Shown piece after piece: positions 1 to 8,616 of a DNA stretch of 64,000 bases. Origin of the DNA: Candidatus Competibacteraceae bacterium (GTDB lineage: Bacteria; Pseudomonadota; Gammaproteobacteria; Competibacterales; Competibacteraceae). Position 1 is the first letter of the stretch; each line of letters opens with the position of its first letter. The notes below the pieces were generated by a model. That model was not told the origin of the DNA. It searched no databases and saw only the letters and a program-made list of their open reading frames with translations. The translations under genes and the position numbers were made by a program. Where the stretch lies: NCBI GenBank assembly GCA_016699715.1, contig CP065007.1, forward strand, positions 3,297,001 through 3,361,000. Direction: 5' to 3'.

Positions 1-1115
1 GCGGCGCTGGTTCGGCTCAGGGCGGCGTAAAAATGGCTCAGACGAAGGATCCTGCGTTCCGCCAGTTTTTGCTGCGTCATGTCGCGGACGGCCGCGACAG
101 TGATCTTGTGTCCCTTGTGGGTGAAATGACGGACGAACAGATCGGCGGGGAAAACGGAGCCATCCTTGCGCCGGTGCGGCTGATCGCTAAGGCGCTTTGA
201 GATCAGGCGCGACAGTTCTTCGGCATCGTCGTTGGTGGTGACGGACAGATCGGTGTCGCGCATGCCCAGCAATTCTTCCCGGGTATAGCCGTACAGCTTG
301 CTGGCCGCCGGGTTGACCGACAGGATGCGCCCGTCCTGACTGTCCACCAGAAACAGAGCGTCGCCGACGGTCGCGAACACGCTGCGGTATTTCAGCTCGC
401 TGGCGTGCAGCGCCGCCTGAGCTTTTTTGTGCTGGGTGATGTCTTCCTTGATGGCAACGAAGTGGGTGATGACGCCGTGCTCGTCGCGGATCGGGGCAAT
501 GGTGGCGGATTCCCAATACAGCGCGCCGTCCTTGCGCCGGTTGCGGAATTCACCGTGCCATTCACCGCCGTCGGTGATGGTTTGCCACAGCCGCTGGTAC
601 TGCTCGCGCGAGGTCCGACCGGATTTGAGAATGCGCGGGTTGGCGCCGATCACCTCGGCTTGGGAATAGCCGGTGGTTTCGTTGAACTTCGGGTTGGCGT
701 ACTCGATCACGCCATTGCGGTCGGTGATGATCACGCTGTTGGCGCTTTGTTCGAGCGCCCGCGAATACTTTCGCAGCGTCTGCTCCACCTGTCGCCGTTC
801 CTGGATTTCCATGGTAAGCCGTTCCTGTTGCTGAAAAAAATCCAGAATCAGCCGGGCGATCCGGCCGAATTCGGTATCTTCGCCGGACAGCGGTTCCAGT
901 ATGGCCGAATCCCGCGGGGACAGGCTGCGGGCGATGGTCCACAGCGGCCGGCTCACCCATTGGAACAAAGCGGCGGCCAGCGCGACCAACAGCAGCAGGT
1001 TCAGGCCGAGAAACAGAAGGGATTGCTGAATCGCCAGGCCCGTCGCGGAGAGCAGCATCGCCAGAAACAGCAACCAGAACACGCGAAACTGGATTTTGCC
1101 GTGGCCGGGCTTCAT
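1..1115 (-). CDS. PAS-domain membrane sensor protein (3' end beyond window)
   Basis: The minus-strand frame is open from an ATG at 1115 to the left edge, so the C-terminus is missing. The N-terminus (about residues 8-48) is hydrophobic and forms one hairpin or two membrane spans, followed by a short HAMP-like linker. Two PAS/PAC modules follow: the first carries 'SVIITDRNGVIEYANPKF' and the PAC signature 'NRRKDGALYWE', the second 'GDALFLVDSQDGRILSVNPA' and 'RRKDGSVFPADL'. Such proteins sense redox, light or ligands and usually end in a histidine kinase or GGDEF/EAL domain, but the output domain lies outside the window. The ATG overlaps the rarD stop by 4 bp (ATGA), which suggests translational coupling to rarD. 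Confidence 0.85.
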   Translation of the reverse strand, partial: MKPGHGKIQFRVFWLLFLAMLLSATGLAIQQSLLFLGLNLLLLVALAAALFQWVSRPLWTIARSLSPRDSAILEPLSGEDTEFGRIARLILDFFQQQERLTMEIQERRQVEQTLRKYSRALEQSANSVIITDRNGVIEYANPKFNETTGYSQAEVIGANPRILKSGRTSREQYQRLWQTITDGGEWHGEFRNRRKDGALYWESATIAPIRDEHGVITHFVAIKEDITQHKKAQAALHASELKYRSVFATVGDALFLVDSQDGRILSVNPAASKLYGYTREELLGMRDTDLSVTTNDDAEELSRLISKRLSDQPHRRKDGSVFPADLFVRHFTHKGHKITVAAVRDMTQQKLAERRILRLSHFYAALSRTSA

Positions 1116-2080
1116 GAGCGCGGGGTCCGGTGTGGGGTGGTGGTGGCGCGGCGGGCGATCCAGAGGCCACGCGAGCGATGGCTGGAATAGGCGTCGATGC
1201 TGTAGAGCGCCAGGGCCAGCCAGATGCAGCCGAACGCAATCAGGTGAGTGTAGGTAAAAGGTTCGCGATAAACCACGACCGCCAGCAGGAATTGCAGGGT
1301 GGGCGTCAGATATTGAATCAGACCCACGGTGGACAGGCGCAGGCGCTGGGTGGCCTGGAGAAACAGCAGCAAGGGGGCAACGGTAATTGGGCCGGCGGCC
1401 AGCAGCAACAGGTCGGTGCGCCCGTCCAGCATGCCGGGCGCGCCGGCGCCGCGCACCGCAAAGACCGTGAGAAACAACAGGGCGATGGGAGCCATCAACA
1501 GGGTTTCCACACACAGCCCCAGCATGGCGGCATGACCGGCCTTCTTGCGCAGCAGTCCATAACCGCCAAAACTGAGTGCCAGGGTCAGGGAAATCCAGGG
1601 AAACACGCCGTGGCCGAGCACCAGCACCAACACCCCGGCGCCGGCGATGGCAACCGCGCTCCACTGGCGCGGGTTCAGCCGCTCGCGCAGGAACAGCACG
1701 CCCAGCACGACATTGACCAGCGGATTGATGTAATAGCCAAGGCTGGCTTCCAGAATCCGGCCGGTTTGCACCGCCCAGATATACAGCAGCCAGTTGATGG
1801 AGATCAGCAGGGCGGTCAGCAGGTAAAAGCGCAGGTGACGCCCGGTGCGGAAGGTGGCCAGCAGGAGCGGTCCCTGTCTCCGCGCCAGCATCAGCACCAG
1901 CAGCAGCACCGCCGAACCCAAAATCCGATGCGCCAGTACCTCCAGCGCCGGAACATTCTGCAACAGTTTGAAATAAATGGGGAAAAGCCCCCATAATGCA
2001 AAACAACCCAGCGCACTCAACACGCCCGCAAGGGCTCCATCGGACACGCGGGCCGACACCGGTTGCGGGAGTTGCGGCAT
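1112..2080 (-). CDS. rarD: RarD-type EamA family permease
   Basis: This is an inner-membrane drug/metabolite-superfamily permease of about 322 residues with roughly ten hydrophobic segments. It has the family opening 'GVLSALGCFALWGLFPIYFK' and the characteristic 'EVLAHRI' and 'YYINPLVNVVLG' stretches of RarD/YojE proteins. The frame stays open upstream to 2137, but the ATG at 2080 fits the family N-terminus better and has a purine-rich stretch about 10 bases before it. Substrates of RarD are not established; chloramphenicol sensitivity in Pseudomonas gave the family its name. The stop overlaps the start of the PAS sensor gene by 4 bp. Confidence 0.85.
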   Translation of the reverse strand: MPQLPQPVSARVSDGALAGVLSALGCFALWGLFPIYFKLLQNVPALEVLAHRILGSAVLLLVLMLARRQGPLLLATFRTGRHLRFYLLTALLISINWLLYIWAVQTGRILEASLGYYINPLVNVVLGVLFLRERLNPRQWSAVAIAGAGVLVLVLGHGVFPWISLTLALSFGGYGLLRKKAGHAAMLGLCVETLLMAPIALLFLTVFAVRGAGAPGMLDGRTDLLLLAAGPITVAPLLLFLQATQRLRLSTVGLIQYLTPTLQFLLAVVVYREPFTYTHLIAFGCIWLALALYSIDAYSSHRSRGLWIARRATTTPHRTPRS

Positions 2081-2484
2081 CCGCGCCTTACTCAAGGTGG
2101 GTCCAGTCAGACAGGCCGCCGTCACCCGCTGACCCAATCGGACCCATGGCTATGGAAAGAGTCAAAAAAGTCATCTATTTTCGCCATGAATGATGAATTG
2201 CAACAAACAAACAGCCTGAGTAACATTATGATAGATAAGGTTATTTATAGCATCAATTATAAGCCAATATCACCAAAACGATAGATTGAGCGGGCTCCAC
2301 GCCATGAAAAAGCCATGTGGATTTCCGGCCAGAGAGAATTATCGTCTGTTGAAATGGAGGCGCTGTGTCAAACTTGCGAAGTCAATGGCGCGCTTCAGCG
2401 AGTGTGGTCAAGTGAGGGTAGCGACCGGTCGATTTGAGCGATGATTTGGGTTGGGTTGGGCCGGTTTTCTTCGGGAGCAAATTC
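2081..2484. other. Divergent intergenic region with an AT-rich core
   Basis: About 400 bases separate the divergent rarD and DUF2845 genes. The section from about 2160 to 2290 is clearly AT-rich compared with its surroundings and probably holds the two promoters. I see no RNA gene, repeat or convincing ORF in it. Confidence 0.5.
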
Positions 2485-2868
2485 ATGCGCGGATTGAGTC
2501 GTGTGGTCCTGATATTCCCACTGGCGCTGGTCGTGGTCGCAGCCACGGTGGTCGCCGACAGCCTGCGTTGCGGTCGTTATGTCGTCAGCGACGGCGATTC
2601 CCAGTCGCGCGTGCTGGATCTTTGCGGTGAGCCGCAACGGGCCTGGCAGGATGGTTTCATCGAACAGGTGATCCGCCACAACGAGGGTTATTACGACCCG
2701 TCCGCGACACCGCAACCGTACCCTTACCTGCCCGGCTACGAAACTGAAACACGGCGGCTCATTCCGGTCTACAAATGGGAGTACAGTCTGGGGCGAGGAA
2801 CCTTGCTAAAAACGCTGGTGTTCCAAGGTGATACCCTGGTGCGGATCATCGACGGCCCCCGGCAGTAA
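2485..2868 (+). CDS. DUF2845 family exported protein
   Basis: This small protein (127 residues) has an N-terminal signal peptide (residues 1-25, ending around VVA-DS) and the DUF2845 pattern: 'LRCGRYVVSDGDS', then 'LDLCGEPQ', then a C-terminal 'YKWEYSLG' segment. Two cysteines in the mature part could pair. The function of the family is unknown. The start at 2485 was chosen because it begins the signal peptide and has GGGAG about 8 bases upstream. The cyclase gene follows after 26 bp, so the two are probably co-transcribed. Confidence 0.75.
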   Translation: MRGLSRVVLIFPLALVVVAATVVADSLRCGRYVVSDGDSQSRVLDLCGEPQRAWQDGFIEQVIRHNEGYYDPSATPQPYPYLPGYETETRRLIPVYKWEYSLGRGTLLKTLVFQGDTLVRIIDGPRQ

Positions 2869-2894
2869 CGCACACCCAAGGCTTGCCAGGGTCC

Positions 2895-5117
2895 ATGGTC
2901 TCTCACAACGCCGTCAAGCTGCTGCTCAGCACCGCCCTCACCAGCCTGTTCGTGCTGCATGCCGGTGGCTGGTGGTCGTTCTCCTTCCTGCATCAGCTTG
3001 AAAGCATCGCCTATGACGCGCGCCTGAACCTGACGCTGCCGGGCACGGTGGACAACCGCATTGTGATCGTGGATATCGACGAGCGCAGCCTACGGGCGGA
3101 AGGTCAGTGGCCCTGGCCGCGGTATCGGTTGGCCGCCTTGGTCGATCAATTGTTCGAACGCTACCATGTGGCCGTGCTCGGTTTCGACGTGGTGTTCGCC
3201 GAGCCGGATTCCACCGATTCCATTTTCAAGGCCCTGATCCATGGCCCGCTGGGTCAGGACCCCGGCCAGCGTACTGAGCTGGTGCGGTTGCGCCGTGAAC
3301 TGGACCCGGATCGCCGCTTCGCCGTCGCCATGCATGGCCATCCGGTGGTGCTCGGTTATTTTTTCAATACCCGAACGTCGCCCGATGCCAGCATTCAATT
3401 CGGACTTCTACCGAAGCCGATCGCCTCGATTCGGGATCTCGGTGTGAATAACACCGCTTTGATCGAAGCGGTTGGCTATGGCGCCAACCTGCCCTTGTTG
3501 CAAGACAATGCGTATTCCGGTGGTTTTTTCAACAGCCCGTTGGTGGACCGGGACGGGATTTTCCGCCGGATACCGTTACTGATTCGTTATCGCGATTATT
3601 TGTATTCCCAAATCGCGGTGGCCATGGTTCGCGCCCTGCTGGACAATCCGCCCATGGAACTGGTCATGGCGGCCGGTTACGGGGCGGATGCGCATGACCG
3701 GCGCCTGGAGGCATTGCGATTTGGTGGCTTTACCGTACCGGTCGACGATCTGGGCGCGGTACTGGTGCCCTATCGGGGTCGCCAGGGCAGCTTTCCGTAT
3801 GTTTCGGCGACCGAAGTCTTGGCGGGGACCGCCGACCCGCGCTTGCTGGAAGGAGCGATCGTACTGGTGGGAACCACGGCGGCCGCTCTATTGGACCTGC
3901 GCGCCACGCCGGTGCAGAACGTCTATCCCGGTGTCGAAATCAACGCCAATCTGATCGCTGGCATCCTCGATCAGGGTTTCAGGACTCGGCCGGTTTACTC
4001 GGCCGGTCTGGAAATCGTGCAGTTGGTGATCGTTGGTTTGCTGGGGGTCCTGATTGGTTGGCTGTCGCCGATGTGGGCGCTACTGTTGACCCTGACGGTG
4101 GGTGGGGTGCTGCTTGGCGTCAATGGCTATCTCTGGCAGGCGCAAGCCCTGGTCGCGCCACTAGCCGCGCCACTGACGTTGTTGCTGATCTTGTATGTGC
4201 TGCAAACCAGCTACAACTTTTTCGTCGAGTCGCGGCGGGAGCGGTGGATCACCCAGTTGTTCGGCCAATATGTACCGCGTGAGATCGTCGCGGAGATGAG
4301 CCGGCGCGGCGAACGCTATTCCCTGGAGGGTGAAAGCCGACAAATGACGGTGTTGTTCAGCGACATCGCTGGTTTTACTACCCTCTCCGAACGATTCGAA
4401 CCGCGCCAGTTGACCCAGTTGATGCAGTGCTATCTGACTCCGCTGACCCGCATCATCCACGAGCATCGCGGCACCATCGACAAGTACATCGGCGACGCCA
4501 TCATGGCGTTCTGGAGCGCGCCGCTGGCCGATCCCGAACACGCCCGGCACGCGGTGGCCGCCGCGCTGGCGATGGCGCGGGGCTTGCGGGCGCTGGACGA
4601 TGATTTTCGCGCCCGGGGCTGGCCGCCGCTGCGTGCCCGCACCGGTATCAACAGCGGGGTGATGAGCGTCGGCAACATGGGTTCGGAGTTTCGGGTGTCC
4701 TATACGGTGCTGGGCGATGCGGTCAACCTGGCGTCTCGCCTGGAGGGCGCCGCCAAACAGTACGGCGTGGAGATCGTCATCAGCGAGTACACTCGCGCGC
4801 TGGTTCCCGACTATGCCTGCCGCGAACTGGACCGGGTTCGAGTCAAGGGTCGGACCCAGCCAGTGGCGATTTTCGAGCCGCTGGGGTTGACGAACGATTT
4901 GGACGCGCAACAAGCCGCGGAATTGGCCGAGTACGAAGAGGCGCTGCGCGCCTACCGGCGGCAGGACTGGAACCCGGCGGAGGCCGGGTTCCAGTGGCTG
5001 CGCGAACGGCAGCCGGACCACCGCTTGTATGCGCTGTATCTGGAGCGGCTGGCCGCGCTGCGCGCCAAGCCACTCCCCGTGGACTGGGACGGCGTGTTCA
5101 ACCTGGAAAGCAAGTAG
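2895..5117 (+). CDS. CHASE2-domain adenylate/guanylate cyclase
   Basis: This is a 740-residue transmembrane class III nucleotide cyclase. Residues about 8-27 form the first membrane span. A periplasmic CHASE2 sensor follows to about residue 340 ('RIVIVDIDERSL...GQWPWPR', 'VLGFDVVFAEPD', 'VYPGVEINANLI'). Three membrane spans come next (about 370-440). The catalytic domain begins near residue 480 with 'MTVLFSDIAGFTTLSERF' and continues with 'YIGDAIMAFW', supplying the two metal-binding aspartates. The tail is helical. The product should be cAMP or cGMP made in the cytoplasm in response to a periplasmic signal. A FecR-domain gene converges on it 32 bp downstream. An upstream in-frame TTG at 2883 is an alternative start. 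Confidence 0.9.
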   Translation: MVSHNAVKLLLSTALTSLFVLHAGGWWSFSFLHQLESIAYDARLNLTLPGTVDNRIVIVDIDERSLRAEGQWPWPRYRLAALVDQLFERYHVAVLGFDVVFAEPDSTDSIFKALIHGPLGQDPGQRTELVRLRRELDPDRRFAVAMHGHPVVLGYFFNTRTSPDASIQFGLLPKPIASIRDLGVNNTALIEAVGYGANLPLLQDNAYSGGFFNSPLVDRDGIFRRIPLLIRYRDYLYSQIAVAMVRALLDNPPMELVMAAGYGADAHDRRLEALRFGGFTVPVDDLGAVLVPYRGRQGSFPYVSATEVLAGTADPRLLEGAIVLVGTTAAALLDLRATPVQNVYPGVEINANLIAGILDQGFRTRPVYSAGLEIVQLVIVGLLGVLIGWLSPMWALLLTLTVGGVLLGVNGYLWQAQALVAPLAAPLTLLLILYVLQTSYNFFVESRRERWITQLFGQYVPREIVAEMSRRGERYSLEGESRQMTVLFSDIAGFTTLSERFEPRQLTQLMQCYLTPLTRIIHEHRGTIDKYIGDAIMAFWSAPLADPEHARHAVAAALAMARGLRALDDDFRARGWPPLRARTGINSGVMSVGNMGSEFRVSYTVLGDAVNLASRLEGAAKQYGVEIVISEYTRALVPDYACRELDRVRVKGRTQPVAIFEPLGLTNDLDAQQAAELAEYEEALRAYRRQDWNPAEAGFQWLRERQPDHRLYALYLERLAALRAKPLPVDWDGVFNLESK

Positions 5118-5149
5118 GGCCGGTGCCTTCCTTCTCGCTCGGGAAAGCG

Positions 5150-5908
5150 TTATTGAGGCGAGGCGTCCTGATCGTCCTGGTTGTTTTGTTGGACCACAAT
5201 GGTGGTACCGACCGCCGCCGCCACCGCCGCCGCTATCGCCGCTGTTTTTTCGGTGAAGATGGTGGCGGTGGTTACGGCCGCACTGGTGGATGTTGCGGTC
5301 GAGCCCAGGATAGGTGGCGCGGCTCCCACGGAGGGTGGGTTGCCGGCGCTGTCCACGGTCACGACTTGACCGGCGGTGGCGGTGACCGTCTGGCCGGCTG
5401 CCGTGACCATGACCGCGCCGCTGATGACATGCAAGTACAGACCGTCGCTGCCCACCGTCATTGTGAATTCGGTACCACGAATGCCGATGGTGGCCACCGG
5501 GGTATCGATCCGTATCGCTTGCGGGCTTTCCTTGGACATGGCTCCGGAGATGAAACGCATCCCGCCCTTGACCAATGCCGTGGAGGAACGGTTGTTCTTG
5601 GGCTTATCCTTGGCATAGCGGTAATTCTTGATCCAGAACACTGTTTCGGGATCGAGATTGATGGTTTGACCGTCCAGGAATTTCAGTGTCGCTTGGCTGT
5701 CGGTTCCGGTGACCACACGCATGCCCAAGCGCAGTTCGGCGCCGGCCGGCGTAGGCACACCGTTGATTTCCACTCGCCCTTGTGCTTCGGCTAGGGTGCC
5801 GATCGCTTCTGGAGCGGCCCAAGCGACAACGCTCAGGAGCAGTCCGAGCAGTGCGGCCAAGCTTGTCATGAGCGCTTGGATATGCCGAGTGGAATGGGAT
5901 TTGGTCAT
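5150..5908 (-). CDS. FecR domain-containing exported protein
   Basis: This 252-residue protein has a signal peptide (about residues 1-33, ending AWA-AP) and a FecR domain: 'GRVEINGVPTPAGAELRLGMRVVTG', 'ATLKFLDGQTINLDPETVF' and 'TPVATIGIRGTEF' are the typical blocks. The C-terminus has an Ala/Val-rich hydrophobic stretch ('IAAAVAAAVGTTIVV') followed by a Gln/Asp-rich tail, so it may be anchored at its end. GGAGCAGG lies just before the ATG. The start overlaps the stop of the DUF790 gene by 4 bp, making it the last gene of the helicase/nuclease operon. Related FecR proteins are often encoded near CHASE2 cyclases, and one converges on it here. Confidence 0.82.
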   Translation of the reverse strand: MTKSHSTRHIQALMTSLAALLGLLLSVVAWAAPEAIGTLAEAQGRVEINGVPTPAGAELRLGMRVVTGTDSQATLKFLDGQTINLDPETVFWIKNYRYAKDKPKNNRSSTALVKGGMRFISGAMSKESPQAIRIDTPVATIGIRGTEFTMTVGSDGLYLHVISGAVMVTAAGQTVTATAGQVVTVDSAGNPPSVGAAPPILGSTATSTSAAVTTATIFTEKTAAIAAAVAAAVGTTIVVQQNNQDDQDASPQ

Positions 5909-7083
5909 GATACCTGCTCCAGGCTGGCTAGTACGGCACGCGGCTCGAGTTTTCCCTTGAAGAATAACACCGGACCGGGAACATCCCGAAAATCGTCGGC
6001 GCCGACATTCAGTCGTTCCGAAACCGCCACGATGAGATCGGGCATGGCGGCACGCCGCAGCTTGTCCAGTTTGCGGCGCAGATAATCGGGGTGCCAGAAC
6101 CCCATGATCTCGACATGCACCACCCGGCCGTCGGGATGGCGCAGGGCAAAATCCGGTACGAAGACCGTGCCTTTCAGATCGACGATTTCCACTTCCCGCT
6201 CCAGCATCCAGGGTGTGCCCAGTTTTTCCCAGCGATGGGCGAAGCGTTCCTCCAGCAGGCTGTCGTAGGCCGGCGGCGCGGCGCTCAGCGGCTTGAGCGG
6301 CGATTGCGAGTCGAGCCGGTAGCTGATGTCCCGGTCGTCCCGCCGCAGCACCGCTTCCATGTCCCAGCGGCTGACCCGCAGCAGGGCCGGTAGAAAGACG
6401 GCCATTTTCAGGCCGTATTTGCGGGTTTGCTTGAACAGGCTGGCCGGGCCGTCCACATAGATTTGATAGCCGTCGTCGAGGTTGCCCTCGACCGCGTACA
6501 TCAACCCGTGGAACTTGAGGTGCTGAAACAGCCGGCGGTATTCGCCCGGCACGTTGCGGTGGGCGGTGAGGCGCAGGCACAGGGCCGAGTACAACAAACC
6601 TTGCGCCTGAGCCAGATTGTAGCGGTTCACCAGTTGCTCCGAAGTGAAATCCGGCAGCACGGCCAGCAGGTGGTTTTCCGGCAAGTCGGCGTACAGCGCC
6701 TCGCACAGGGTTTCCGCTTCCAACTGATAGCGCGGCGCGACCGCTTCCAGTACCTCGCGGGCCTGGGTTTCGCCGTAACCGCCGCGTTCGGCCGCCAGGG
6801 TGAACACTTCCCGGCGCAGCGCTTCCGGCTCCAGTTCGCCGGTGGCCAGAACGAATTCGGCCGCGTTCAGCGCCAGATGGGCGAAACCGCGCACGATACG
6901 GTAATCGGGCGAGTCACCCTCCAGCGCCCGCAACGCCGCCTGCAATTCGCCGCGGCTGCGGTGGTGGTGCTCGCGGATCACGGCCAGCACCCGCTCGGCC
7001 CAGACGCATTGCTCGGGCCGCAGAAAACGCGGGTAGATCTGCGCGCCGCGCTTGTGGGAAAAGAGCAGATCGGAGGGGAGCAT
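5905..7083 (-). CDS. DUF790 / Bax1-type nuclease, partner of XPB helicase
   Basis: This 392-residue protein belongs to the DUF790 family, whose archaeal member Bax1 is a structure-specific endonuclease that binds XPB. It opens with 'MLPSDLLFSHKRGAQIYPRFL', typical of the family, and ends in a PD-(D/E)XK-like core near residues 305-325: 'FVPDFALRHPDGRVVHVEIMGFW', with the PD and the E-x-M positions as candidate metal ligands. The gene lies 8 bp downstream of an XPB-type helicase, the arrangement expected for a helicase-nuclease pair in DNA repair. Family assignment is by recognition of the sequence pattern, and the repair role in bacteria is inferred. Confidence 0.82.
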   Translation of the reverse strand: MLPSDLLFSHKRGAQIYPRFLRPEQCVWAERVLAVIREHHHRSRGELQAALRALEGDSPDYRIVRGFAHLALNAAEFVLATGELEPEALRREVFTLAAERGGYGETQAREVLEAVAPRYQLEAETLCEALYADLPENHLLAVLPDFTSEQLVNRYNLAQAQGLLYSALCLRLTAHRNVPGEYRRLFQHLKFHGLMYAVEGNLDDGYQIYVDGPASLFKQTRKYGLKMAVFLPALLRVSRWDMEAVLRRDDRDISYRLDSQSPLKPLSAAPPAYDSLLEERFAHRWEKLGTPWMLEREVEIVDLKGTVFVPDFALRHPDGRVVHVEIMGFWHPDYLRRKLDKLRRAAMPDLIVAVSERLNVGADDFRDVPGPVLFFKGKLEPRAVLASLEQVS

Positions 7084-7091
7084 CGTGGTGC

Positions 7092-8609
7092 TTACGTCCC
7101 GTTGCCGCTTTTAGCCTCGTCTCTTTCCCCTTTGGGCGAGGGAGGTTGTGAATCAAACAGCGCCAGCGTGGCCTCGATCCGCTCTGCCTTGCGGGCGGCG
7201 TCCGGCGGCGCGCGGCGCCGGTCGGCGACCCGCTCCTCGCGGGTTTCGCGGGCAATGACTTCGTACAGCACCGCCCGTTTGCCGTCGCCACGCCGCAGGA
7301 TGCGCCCCAGCCGTTGCACGAACTCCCGCGCCGAGGCGCTGCCAGACAGGATCACGCCGATGGAGGCGTCCGGCACGTCCACGCCCTCGTTGAGCACGTT
7401 GCTGGTGACGATGGCGGTAAAGACGCTGCTCTTGAAGTGATCGAGGATCGTCTGCCGTTCCTTGACGACGGTTTGGTGGGTCAGGCAGGGAATCAGAAAG
7501 CGCTGCGAGACTTCGTAGGCGGTGGCGTTATCCTCGGTAAAGATCACCGTTTTGGCGCCGGGATGGTTGGCCAGGATCAGACCCAGCGCCCGCAACTTGG
7601 CCGGGGTGGCGTGGGCGATGCGGCGGGCGTCGCGGTGGGCGCGCATGGCGCGGCGGCCCTCGACGCTGCGCGCCGACAGCATGACGAAACGGTTCCAACC
7701 CTCCAGCGAGCCCAGCGATAGCCGGTTGGCCTGCAAAAAGGCGTTGCGGTCGTCCAGCGCCTGTTGGTAGGCGATCCGCTCGGTGGGGGACAGATCCACA
7801 TGGATCTGTCGCACCTGATAGTCCGCCAGCACGTCGCCGGCCAGTTGCTCCGGGCGCTTGCGGTAGACGATGGGGCCGATCAGCTCGGGCAGGTCGGCAT
7901 CCTTGCCGTCGCCGCGTTCCGGGGTGGCGGTCAGTCCCAGCCGGTAGGGCGCCAGCGAGAATTCGGCGATGATCCGGTAAAACTCCGAAGGCAGGTGGTG
8001 CGCTTCGTCGAAGATCAGCAGGCCGAAGCGGTCGCCCAGCCGTTCGATGTGGCGGGCGGCGGAATCGTAGGTCGCAATGGTCAAGGGTTGCGGTTCGTGG
8101 TAGCCGCCGCCGATCAGGCCGATGTCCTGATCCGGGAACGCCGCCCGCAGCAACGCGTACCACTGCTGCATCAAATCCAGGGTCGGGACCATGATCAGCC
8201 CGTCGCGTCGCGCCCAGCACAGCGCCAGCAACCCGACCAGCGTTTTGCCGGCCCCGGTCGGCAGCACCACCACGCCACGCCCTTTCGCCGCCTGCCAAGC
8301 GTCCAGCGCTTCCTGTTGGTGGGGGTAGGGCGTCATTTCCAGGGCACAGGCCAATTGCCGAACCTGGTAACGTGGCGCCTTGTTGCGGGCCAGTTCGCGC
8401 TTCAGCGGGCCGATGATCTCGTTATAGCGGTTGGCCGGCGCGCGGTAGGCGTCCACGCGCGGGTCGTAGCAGAACCAGGTTTCCAGTCCAGCTGGCAGTT
8501 CGGTCACGCCTTCCAGCAACAGCGTGCCCCGATCGAAACGAAGTTGGCGCTCGGCATCGTCGCGGCCAGTGCGGTACAGGCCGGCGGTGTCCTTGGTGCG
8601 GTTTTTCAT
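7092..8609 (-). CDS. XPB/Ssl2-type superfamily 2 DNA helicase
   Basis: This 505-residue SF2 helicase has Walker A 'LPTGAGKT' near residue 113, DEAH box 'DEAHH' near 201, motif III 'LTATPERGDGKD' near 228 and motif VI 'QRLGRILRR' near 435. The N-terminal ~90 residues resemble the damage-recognition-like domain found ahead of XPB helicases, and the Q-like motif 'PYPHQQEALDAW' precedes Walker A. It unwinds or translocates DNA using ATP and should act with the DUF790 nuclease encoded 8 bp downstream. It sits 7 bp after the TPR-like gene. No frame or motif damage is visible. Confidence 0.88.
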   Translation of the reverse strand: MKNRTKDTAGLYRTGRDDAERQLRFDRGTLLLEGVTELPAGLETWFCYDPRVDAYRAPANRYNEIIGPLKRELARNKAPRYQVRQLACALEMTPYPHQQEALDAWQAAKGRGVVVLPTGAGKTLVGLLALCWARRDGLIMVPTLDLMQQWYALLRAAFPDQDIGLIGGGYHEPQPLTIATYDSAARHIERLGDRFGLLIFDEAHHLPSEFYRIIAEFSLAPYRLGLTATPERGDGKDADLPELIGPIVYRKRPEQLAGDVLADYQVRQIHVDLSPTERIAYQQALDDRNAFLQANRLSLGSLEGWNRFVMLSARSVEGRRAMRAHRDARRIAHATPAKLRALGLILANHPGAKTVIFTEDNATAYEVSQRFLIPCLTHQTVVKERQTILDHFKSSVFTAIVTSNVLNEGVDVPDASIGVILSGSASAREFVQRLGRILRRGDGKRAVLYEVIARETREERVADRRRAPPDAARKAERIEATLALFDSQPPSPKGERDEAKSGNGT

Positions 8610-8616
8610 GGCGTCT

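Noticed and set aside
405..1190. 261-codon plus-strand open frame opposite the PAS sensor
   Set aside because: It is a GC-rich shadow of the minus-strand PAS gene, whose protein shows clear family motifs.
4161..5021. 286-codon minus-strand frame opposite the cyclase
   Set aside because: It has shadow composition with no recognisable domain and lies opposite the cyclase catalytic domain.
5909..6706. Long N-terminal extension of the FecR-domain frame
   Set aside because: The upstream part overlaps the DUF790 gene in another frame and has Arg/Gly/Pro-rich shadow composition. The signal peptide starts at 5908 with a good ribosome site.
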